Notes under the pieces: model-generated | Told to the model about the DNA's origin: nothing | Database searches by the model: none | What the model saw: the letters and a program-made list of their open reading frames with translations, nothing else | Shown here: piece by piece, positions 58,180 through 64,000 of the stretch | How positions within the stretch are numbered: position 1 is the stretch's first letter | Layout: each line of letters begins with the position of its first letter | Assembly: GCA_026410415.1 (NCBI GenBank) | Contig: JAPMLR010000003.1 | Location: 62,001 to 126,000, forward strand | Source of the DNA: Denitratimonas yunnanensis (SeqCode) | Lineage (GTDB): Bacteria > Pseudomonadota > Gammaproteobacteria > Xanthomonadales > Xanthomonadaceae | Reading direction: 5' to 3' | DNA: 64,000 bases | Position numbers and translations under genes: made by a program

Positions 58180-60041
58180 GCAGTCTGGTGGAAAATTTCC
58201 ATTTTCTGCGACCGGCGTGGTTGCTGGCATTGGCGCTGCTGCCCGCGCTCTGGTGGACATGGCGCCGACAGCAGCATCGCGCCGATCCATGGAGGCGCAT
58301 CTGCGATCCGCAGTTGTTGCCCCACCTGAGCCAGTCGGCACCGGGTGCGTTGCGTGGCGGCATGTTGCCCTGGTTGTTCGCCGTCGGCTTCGTGTTGCTG
58401 GTGGTGGCGCTTGCCGGTCCCGCGTTCCGGCAGGTGCCGCAGCCTGTGGTGCGCCTGCAATCACCACTGATCGTCGCGGTGGACCTCTCCGACCGGATGC
58501 GTTCGACGGATCTGAAACCGAGCCGCATCGCGAGGGTGCGATTCAAGCTGGCTGACCTGATCGCGCGTCGCGGAGAAGGCCAGACGGCATTGATCGGCTA
58601 TGCCGGAGACGCTTTCACCGTCGCGCCGCTGACCGACGATGCCGCGTCGTTGGCTGATCTCGCCGCCGCATTGGCACCGGACGTGATGCCATTGCAAGGA
58701 CAGCGTGCCGACCGCGCGATCGACCTTGCATTGCAGCTGCTTCACGATACCGGACAATCACGCGGTGAGTTGCTGTTGCTCACCGATGGTGCCGACGCAC
58801 GGGCGGAGGATGCGGCACGACGCGCGCACGCAGCAGGATTGACCGTCTCCGTGCTTGGAGTGGGCACGGCGCAGGGTGCACCGGTGCCGCAGGCGCGTGG
58901 CGGCTTCGTTCTGGATCAAGTCGGTGCAATCCTGATTCCGCGTCTGGACACATCGGCGCTCACGGCACTCGCCCGTGCAGGTGGTGGGCGCTATGCCGAA
59001 GTGACCGTGGATGATGCCGATCTGCGCAACCTTGGGGTGGCGATGGCGCGCAAGGACGGCGGCGAGGAAACCGTGGGGGATGAACGTACTCGGCGGGACT
59101 GGCGTGACGAAGGTCCGTGGGTCCTGCTTCTCGTGTTGCCGTTGGCTGCACTGGCTTTCCGGCGCGGCTGGCTGGCCTGCATCGTCGTGGTGATGGTGTT
59201 GCCTGCGCCACCGGCCCGGGCGGTCGATTGGAGCTCGTTGTGGCAGCGTCCGGATCAACGTGCCTGGGACGCCATGCAGCAGGGGGATATCGAATCCGCG
59301 CGCAAACTGGCACGCGATCCCGCATTGTCAGGGGCGGCCGCGTATCGGGATGGTGACTACGCGGCCGCGATCGAGCAGTTCTCCGCCGGAAGTGATGCCA
59401 CCGCGCATTACAACCGGGGCAATGCCTTGGCCAAGGCCCATCGCTACGAGGAAGCCATCGCTGCGTATGACCAGGCGCTCGCGCTGCAACCGGATTTCCC
59501 GGATGCCGCCGCCAACCGGCAGGCCGTGGCGGATTGGCTGAAGCAGCAACCCGAGCAGCAACCCCAGCAGGGCGACGAGTCGAAGAATCAGTCCGGGGAC
59601 GAAGGCGACTCCGAGTCCTCCGAGGGCGGCGAGCCGGAACAGGGCGAGGGAGGAGAAGGGCAGGATTCCTCGTCCGGGGGCGACCAGCAACCACCCGGTG
59701 AAGAACAGGAAGGTTCCGAACAGTCCGACGCAGGCGACGAGGAGTCCGCGCAGGATGGCGTGCCGGAAAACGGCGAAGGCGGCCCGGAACAGGACGCGCA
59801 GCCACCCGATGACGCCCAGGACGAAGCCGAACGCTACGCCGAGGAAATGCAGCAGGCTTTGGAACAGGCGGCTGCCGAGGAAAGCGAACCGGGCCAGCCC
59901 ATGATGACCACCGAAGAAGCCGAGCGCCAACAGGCGATGGAACATCTCCTGCAGCGCGTTCCCGACGATCCGGGTGGGTTGTTGCGCCGCAAGTTCCAGC
60001 TCGAGTTCCAGCGCCGCCAGCAGGAAGGAGGCCGTCGATGA
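58176..60041 (+). CDS. VWA-TPR fusion protein (BatB/BatC-like)
   Basis: 621 residues. Two N-terminal helices (about 13-30 and 66-82), a VWA domain (about 95-290) in which the MIDAS motif reads DLSDR (D103, S105, but R107 in place of the second serine), and a membrane helix (about 315-345). Residues about 375-455 are TPR repeats (SAAAYRDGDYAAAIEQFSAGS, AHYNRGNALAKAHRYEEAIAAYDQALALQPDFPDA). The C-terminal 155 residues are Gln/Glu/Asp/Gly-rich low complexity. In many bacteria VWA and TPR parts are separate BatB and BatC. Overlaps BatD by 4 bases. Confidence 0.9.
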   Translation: MSSLVENFHFLRPAWLLALALLPALWWTWRRQQHRADPWRRICDPQLLPHLSQSAPGALRGGMLPWLFAVGFVLLVVALAGPAFRQVPQPVVRLQSPLIVAVDLSDRMRSTDLKPSRIARVRFKLADLIARRGEGQTALIGYAGDAFTVAPLTDDAASLADLAAALAPDVMPLQGQRADRAIDLALQLLHDTGQSRGELLLLTDGADARAEDAARRAHAAGLTVSVLGVGTAQGAPVPQARGGFVLDQVGAILIPRLDTSALTALARAGGGRYAEVTVDDADLRNLGVAMARKDGGEETVGDERTRRDWRDEGPWVLLLVLPLAALAFRRGWLACIVVVMVLPAPPARAVDWSSLWQRPDQRAWDAMQQGDIESARKLARDPALSGAAAYRDGDYAAAIEQFSAGSDATAHYNRGNALAKAHRYEEAIAAYDQALALQPDFPDAAANRQAVADWLKQQPEQQPQQGDESKNQSGDEGDSESSEGGEPEQGEGGEGQDSSSGGDQQPPGEEQEGSEQSDAGDEESAQDGVPENGEGGPEQDAQPPDDAQDEAERYAEEMQQALEQAAAEESEPGQPMMTTEEAERQQAMEHLLQRVPDDPGGLLRRKFQLEFQRRQQEGGRR

Positions 60042-61699
60042 AATCCCACGCCGCACGCACCGTTGCGTGCCTGTTCGCAATCGCATTACTGCTCTGCGCC
60101 GGTAACGCCGCCGCGCAAGTCCGTGCCTGGCTTGATCGCAGCGGCATCGCGCTCGGCGAATCAGTCACGCTGAATGTCGAGGGCAACCTCGGCGGTGAAC
60201 CGGATTTCTCGGTGCTGAGCAATGATTTCCGCATCGTCAATCGCTCCACCAGCAGCCAGGTGCAGATCATCAACGGCGCGATGGCGCGGACCAATCTCTG
60301 GGCGGTGGCTTTGGAGCCGTTGCGGGAAGGCACCCTCGTCATTCCTGCGCTGACCATCGGCAACCAACAGACCGAGCCACTGACGCTGACGGTTCGACCG
60401 ATGCCGCGCGGATCGGCGGCCAGCGGCGACGATGTGTTCCTGGAAGTGGAAGTCGACGACCCCTCGCCCTACGTGCAGCAGCAGATCGCATTCACCGTCC
60501 GATTGTTCTACGCAGTGGCTTTGCTGGAAGGAAACCTTGACGAACCTGCCGGTGATGGACTGCAGATTCGGCGCATCGGTCAGGATGCCAACTTCTCGCG
60601 GGAAATCGCGGGTCGCCGATACAACGTGGTCGAGCGCCGCTATGCGCTGACGCCGGAGCGCAGTGGCGCGTTGACCGTGCGCGGCGTGACCTTCCGCGGG
60701 CGGCTGGCTCGCAGTGGACAACCTGGCTCCTTCTTTGGTCAAGGCGTCCCGATGGTCACTGGCAGCGACCCGGTGACGCTTGAGGTGCGGCCGGCTCCGG
60801 CCAATGCGCCGACGCCCTGGTTGCCGGCACGCGAACTGACGCTGCGTGATGATGCCGAGCGCCTGCGTCGCGAGGTGAGGGTAGGTGACGCGCTGGAACT
60901 CACGCTGGTCATGGAAGCCAAGGGATTGTCGGCCGAGCAGATGCCGGAGCTCATGCTGCCGGCCATTCCCGGCGCGGAAATTTACCCGGATCAGGAAACC
61001 CGCGAAACGACCGAGTCGGGACACGGGGTCGTCGGCAAACGCACCCGCAAATTCGCCATCGTGCCGTTGCGCGAAGGTCGGGTCGAGTTTCCCGAGCGCA
61101 GCATCACGTGGTGGAACGTGCAGACCAATCAGGTGCAGCGCAACACCTTGCCCGCATTCGCACTGGATGTATTGCCCGCCGCGGGAGCACCGGCAGCGTT
61201 GCGGCCAGAAGGGGCTGAGCTTCCATCCATTGCTGCGTCGGCGATGGAGCCTGTTCCGCCGAACGTCCGTCTCTGGCAGCTGCTGGCCGCCGTCTTCGCG
61301 CTGGCTTGGTTGCTGACGCTGACGGCATGGCGGTTCCTGCCGGCTCGTGCAGTGGCCCGGGCCACGCTGGATGAAACAGGTGTGCGGCGAATGACGGCGT
61401 GGCGTCCGGAACTGGCGCATGCCCTGGCGCGCAACGATCTGTCCGCTGCCCGTCGTGCCTTGTTGCGGATGCAACCGGGTCTGTGCGATCTGGAAGCCGT
61501 CGTCAGCCGTCTTGCCGACCCCGAGCAGCGCGATGCAGTGATGGCGCTGGAGCGCGCGCTGTATCGCGGCGATGCTTGCGGCGACCTGGTCGAACGTTTG
61601 CGCCGAGCCTTCGCGCGCAGCCCGGTCTTCGTCGAAGATGCAGGATTCCGACCGGCCTCGCGCGATCGGTTGCCACCACTGTATCCCGGCATGCAGTAA
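60038..61699 (+). CDS. batD: BatD-like periplasmic protein
   Basis: 553 residues. Signal peptide to AAA|QV. Large periplasmic beta-rich region with Ig-like folds (AWLDRSGIALGESVTLNVEGNLGGEPDFSVLSNDFRIVNRS; LEVEVDDPSPYVQQQIAFTVRLFY; GRRYNVVERRYALTPERSGALTV) that define the BatD/oxygen-tolerance family. One membrane helix near 405-425 and a short cytoplasmic tail. Last gene of the operon. Named after the Bacteroides oxygen-tolerance proteins; function here is probably envelope stress or assembly. Confidence 0.9.
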   Translation: MKSHAARTVACLFAIALLLCAGNAAAQVRAWLDRSGIALGESVTLNVEGNLGGEPDFSVLSNDFRIVNRSTSSQVQIINGAMARTNLWAVALEPLREGTLVIPALTIGNQQTEPLTLTVRPMPRGSAASGDDVFLEVEVDDPSPYVQQQIAFTVRLFYAVALLEGNLDEPAGDGLQIRRIGQDANFSREIAGRRYNVVERRYALTPERSGALTVRGVTFRGRLARSGQPGSFFGQGVPMVTGSDPVTLEVRPAPANAPTPWLPARELTLRDDAERLRREVRVGDALELTLVMEAKGLSAEQMPELMLPAIPGAEIYPDQETRETTESGHGVVGKRTRKFAIVPLREGRVEFPERSITWWNVQTNQVQRNTLPAFALDVLPAAGAPAALRPEGAELPSIAASAMEPVPPNVRLWQLLAAVFALAWLLTLTAWRFLPARAVARATLDETGVRRMTAWRPELAHALARNDLSAARRALLRMQPGLCDLEAVVSRLADPEQRDAVMALERALYRGDACGDLVERLRRAFARSPVFVEDAGFRPASRDRLPPLYPGMQ

Positions 61700-61759
61700 T
61701 TGCGCTTCCGCGTTCATGCGGCGTTACCATCCCCCCCGATCCCTCATCGGCAGCCGCGC

Positions 61760-63067
61760 ATGACCCACAAGACAACTCCACTGCATCTGAAGATCGGCAT
61801 CGGTTTTTTGGTCGGTCTGGTTCTTGGGCTACTGGTGCACTACGGCATCGGCAGCGATGCCGGCTGGGTGCAGGCACTGACCCGCTACGTTACCCAGCCG
61901 TTCTCGCAGCTTTTCCTGAGCCTGATCTTCATGTTGATCGTGCCGCTGCTGTTCTCGGCGCTGGTGGTGGGCGTATCGGAGATGGGCGATATCGCGGCGC
62001 TCGGGCGGATCGGCTGGCGCACCCTGGCCTGGACCATCGTGCTGTCGGGCATCGCGGTGCTGGTGGGTCTGGTGCTGGTCAACATCTTCAAGCCCGGGGT
62101 CGGAGTGGATCCGGTGCTGGCGCAGCAATTGCTGACTGAAAGCGCCGAGCGTGCCAGTGCCATCGTGCGTGACAGCCAGACCAGTGCGACCGGTCTCCAG
62201 ATGCTGCTGTCGATCGTGCCGCAGAATGTCATCGGGGCCGCCTCCAACAATGCCAACATCATCGCCTTGATGTTTTTCGCGCTGATGTTCGGCGTCGGTC
62301 TGGTGTTGACCCGCACGCCGCAGACCGAGGTGCTCAAGCGAGGCATCGAAGGGCTGTTCGAGATTTCCATGACCCTGATCGGGCTGGTGATCCGGCTCGC
62401 GCCCTACGCGGTGTTCTGTTTCATGTTCAACCTGGCGGTGCTGTTCGGCTGGGACCTGCTGATTCGCCTGGGGGCCTATGTGCTGGTGGTGGTGGCGGCG
62501 CTGGCGCTGCACATGCTGGTGGTGTACTCGGTCGCGCTGAAACTGTTTACCAACTGGTCGCCGCCGGCGTTCTTCAAGGCGGTTCAGGAAGCCATGCTGA
62601 TGGCCTTTTCCACCGCCTCCAGCAATGCCACGCTGCCGACCGCGCTGAAGGTGGCCGACCGCGACTTGAAGTTGCCGAAGAAGGTGTCGCGCTTCGTGCT
62701 GACCATCGGCGCCACCGCGAACCAGAATGGTACCGCGCTGTTCGAAGGCGTGACGGTGATCTTCCTGGCGCAGTTCTTCGGCGTCGAGTTGACTCTGGGC
62801 CAGCAATTCATGGTGATGCTGGTCTGCATTCTGGGCGGCATCGGCACCGCCGGCGTGCCGTCCGGTTCGCTGCCGGTGGTGGCGTTGATCTGCGCGATGG
62901 TCGGGGTGCCGCCGGAAGGCATCGGCCTGGTGCTGGGCGTCAACCACTTTCTCGACATGTGCCGCACCACGATCAACGTCACCGGCGATCTGGGCATCGC
63001 CACGCTGGTATCGAGTGGTGAGCACGGTGAGGACGTTGTTCCGGAGTCGACCGATACGCAGACTTGA
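61760..63067 (+). CDS. Dicarboxylate/amino acid:cation symporter
   Basis: 435 residues from ATG 61760; DAACS (GltP/DctA) family with eight membrane helices and two re-entrant hairpins. HP1 serine-rich motif is SSNATLPTALK. The helix 7 motif usually read NMDGT is here NQNGT (N321 to T325). Helix 8 has D399, R402, N406 and D410 in LDMCRTTINVTGD, so an acidic substrate such as glutamate, aspartate or a C4-dicarboxylate is expected. Inner membrane. No operon partner; the next gene begins within or just after its end. Confidence 0.9.
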   Translation: MTHKTTPLHLKIGIGFLVGLVLGLLVHYGIGSDAGWVQALTRYVTQPFSQLFLSLIFMLIVPLLFSALVVGVSEMGDIAALGRIGWRTLAWTIVLSGIAVLVGLVLVNIFKPGVGVDPVLAQQLLTESAERASAIVRDSQTSATGLQMLLSIVPQNVIGAASNNANIIALMFFALMFGVGLVLTRTPQTEVLKRGIEGLFEISMTLIGLVIRLAPYAVFCFMFNLAVLFGWDLLIRLGAYVLVVVAALALHMLVVYSVALKLFTNWSPPAFFKAVQEAMLMAFSTASSNATLPTALKVADRDLKLPKKVSRFVLTIGATANQNGTALFEGVTVIFLAQFFGVELTLGQQFMVMLVCILGGIGTAGVPSGSLPVVALICAMVGVPPEGIGLVLGVNHFLDMCRTTINVTGDLGIATLVSSGEHGEDVVPESTDTQT

Positions 63068-63113
63068 AACATCCGTTGCGACCGACACGGGGGAGGCGTT
63101 GGCACGTTTTCGC

Positions 63114-63608
63114 ATGTTTTGGCGTTTTATCCAGGCCTATCTGGTTCCCGATGTGAACGCATTCGCGATGGCGAATGGTTGCATGCGTGTTTTCGCGGGG
63201 TTGATGGATCAGTTATCCGATGACGAAGTGCGTGGCGTGATCGGACACGAGATAGGTCACGTAAAACTGGGCCACAGCCTGACCAAGATGCGCACGGCCC
63301 TTCTGGCGGCCGGCACGCGTGAAGGTATGGCCGCCAGCGGCAAGGGTCGCGCTTCGGAGATCGCGGCGTCGCAGATCGGTGGTTTGGCCGAATCCGTGGT
63401 CAATTCGCAGTTCTCGCAGAAGGAAGAGCTGGCTGCCGATGAATACGGTTATCACTTCATGGTGCGCCACCATTACGATCCCAATGCGATGGTTTCCATG
63501 TTCAAGAAACTCGGCGGCAGCGGTGGTCTGGTTTCATCGCATCCGGCGTCGCCCAGGCGGGTCAAGAACATCGAAACCTTGATCGTCAAGGGCGCCAAGA
63601 AGAAGTAA
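63114..63608 (+). CDS. LoiP/YggG-like M48 metalloprotease, N-terminally truncated
   Basis: The catalytic domain of the M48 family LoiP/YggG group is complete: [44 protein letters not shown] with the HEIGH zinc motif, then [20 protein letters not shown] and [16 protein letters not shown]. The signal peptide, lipobox and N-terminal helical part normal for this family (about 90 residues) are missing; identity to the family begins near residue 9 of this frame. The start is uncertain: ATG 63114, TTG 63099 and GTG 63015 (which would overlap the symporter) are in frame. It may be inactive without export. A 5' truncated remnant is the simplest reading. Confidence 0.7.
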   Translation: MFWRFIQAYLVPDVNAFAMANGCMRVFAGLMDQLSDDEVRGVIGHEIGHVKLGHSLTKMRTALLAAGTREGMAASGKGRASEIAASQIGGLAESVVNSQFSQKEELAADEYGYHFMVRHHYDPNAMVSMFKKLGGSGGLVSSHPASPRRVKNIETLIVKGAKKK

Positions 63609-63643
63609 GGCGCCGCGACGCCACGCGTTCCTGTGGGACAATG

Positions 63644-63680
63644 AAGGGCCACGCCGCGCGCGTGGCCCTTTCTTTTTCTC
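63644..63680 (+). terminator. Terminator after the truncated protease
   Basis: AAGGGCCACG (63644-63653) pairs with CGTGGCCCTT (63661-63670), 7-base loop, followed by TCTTTTT. Precedes the transketolase gene. Confidence 0.85.
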
Positions 63681-63697
63681 CCGACGACGCCCCGACC

Positions 63698-64000
63698 ATG
63701 ACGACGCCCAGCCGCCGCGATCTCGCCAACGCCATCCGTTTCCTTGCCGCCGATGCGGTGCAGGCCGCCAACAGCGGCCATCCCGGCATGCCGATGGGCA
63801 TGGCCGACATCGCCGAAGTGCTTTGGCGGGACTTCCTGAGCCACAGCCCGTCCAACCCCGCATGGTTCAACCGCGACCGTTTCGTCCTGTCCAACGGGCA
63901 TGGCTCGATGCTGCTGTATGCGTTGCTGCATCTGACCGGCTATGACTTGCCGCTCGATGAACTCAAGCGCTTCCGTCAGCTGCACAGCAAGACCGCGGGA
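63698..64000 (+). CDS. tkt: Transketolase (N-terminal part)
   Basis: 101 codons to the right edge, no stop, so the gene continues. [47 protein letters not shown] is the conserved start, with the GHPG motif; [25 protein letters not shown] contains the second His and substrate-binding region of the thiamine-diphosphate domain. Links the pentose phosphate pathway and glycolysis. Confidence 0.95.
   Translation, partial: MTTPSRRDLANAIRFLAADAVQAANSGHPGMPMGMADIAEVLWRDFLSHSPSNPAWFNRDRFVLSNGHGSMLLYALLHLTGYDLPLDELKRFRQLHSKTAG

Noticed and set aside
59530-60000. Low-complexity Glu/Gln/Gly DNA suspected as a tandem repeat element
   Set aside because: It codes in frame for the acidic tail of the VWA-TPR protein; no repeat period in DNA.

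Overview
The window is a chromosomal stretch of a high-GC, aerobic, Gram-negative gammaproteobacterium. The likely order is Xanthomonadales (Lysobacterales). The evidence is the gene set: TamA/TamB, a caa3-independent aa3 oxidase cluster with SURF1 and a DUF2909 twin-membrane protein, ponA divergent from pilMNOPQ, a MoxR/DUF58/VWA/TPR/BatD operon, and large secreted proteins with a DGFE-type C-terminus. Genus cannot be fixed from sequence reading alone. I see no rRNA, tRNA, CRISPR array, insertion sequence, integrase or phage module.

Layout, left to right. 1-1240: secreted Ig-like protein running off the left edge. 1.5-4.4 kb: hybrid histidine kinase, arginase and an entericidin-type small lipoprotein, closed by a strong terminator. 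4.5-12.0 kb: a secreted hypothetical, the tamA-tamB pair and a YbaY-domain lipoprotein. 12.2-20.1 kb: the aa3 cytochrome oxidase and heme A locus (coxB, coxA, a 44-residue membrane protein, ctaG, ctaE, DUF2909, SURF1, a SCO-like membrane protein, ctaA, ctaB). 20.2-23.0 kb: a bile-acid/sodium symporter family protein and a solitary pilB. 23.1-25.4 kb: accD-glmM. 25.4-31.4 kb: a secreted SBBP/DUF11 protein, a 2-oxoglutarate/Fe(II) oxygenase and an M3 oligopeptidase lipoprotein. 31.7-34.2 kb: thrS-infC. 34.3-38.7 kb: an unknown membrane protein and a giant MscS-family channel. 38.8-40.6 kb: rpmE2 and gltA. 40.6-43.7 kb: an unknown protein and PBP1A. 43.9-53.3 kb: pilMNOPQ followed by a 1427-residue Ig-repeat lipoprotein. 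53.4-54.6 kb: a cyclic-nucleotide-binding/EAL fusion. 54.8-61.7 kb: the MoxR/Bat operon. 61.8-64.0 kb: an acidic solute symporter, an N-terminally truncated LoiP-like protease and the start of transketolase.

How the genes work together. The oxidase block supplies structural subunits, copper insertion (CtaG and possibly the SCO-like protein) and heme A synthesis (CtaB then CtaA). The pilMNOPQ block builds the inner-membrane alignment complex and secretin of the type IV pilus, and PilB is its extension ATPase encoded 21 kb away. An Ig-repeat lipoprotein directly after pilQ, then a cNMP-gated EAL protein, makes a possible surface/second-messenger extension of the pilus locus. TamA/TamB, PBP1A, GlmM and AccD serve envelope biogenesis.

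Most of the window is ordinary housekeeping sequence. The most unusual items are the Ig-repeat lipoprotein after pilQ, the cNMP-EAL fusion with a near-perfect 28-base palindrome upstream, infC cut off by a terminator from its usual rpmI-rplT partners, the truncated LoiP, and a 36-base tandem repeat ahead of the hybrid kinase. I did not find a clear stand-alone novel defence or mobile system.
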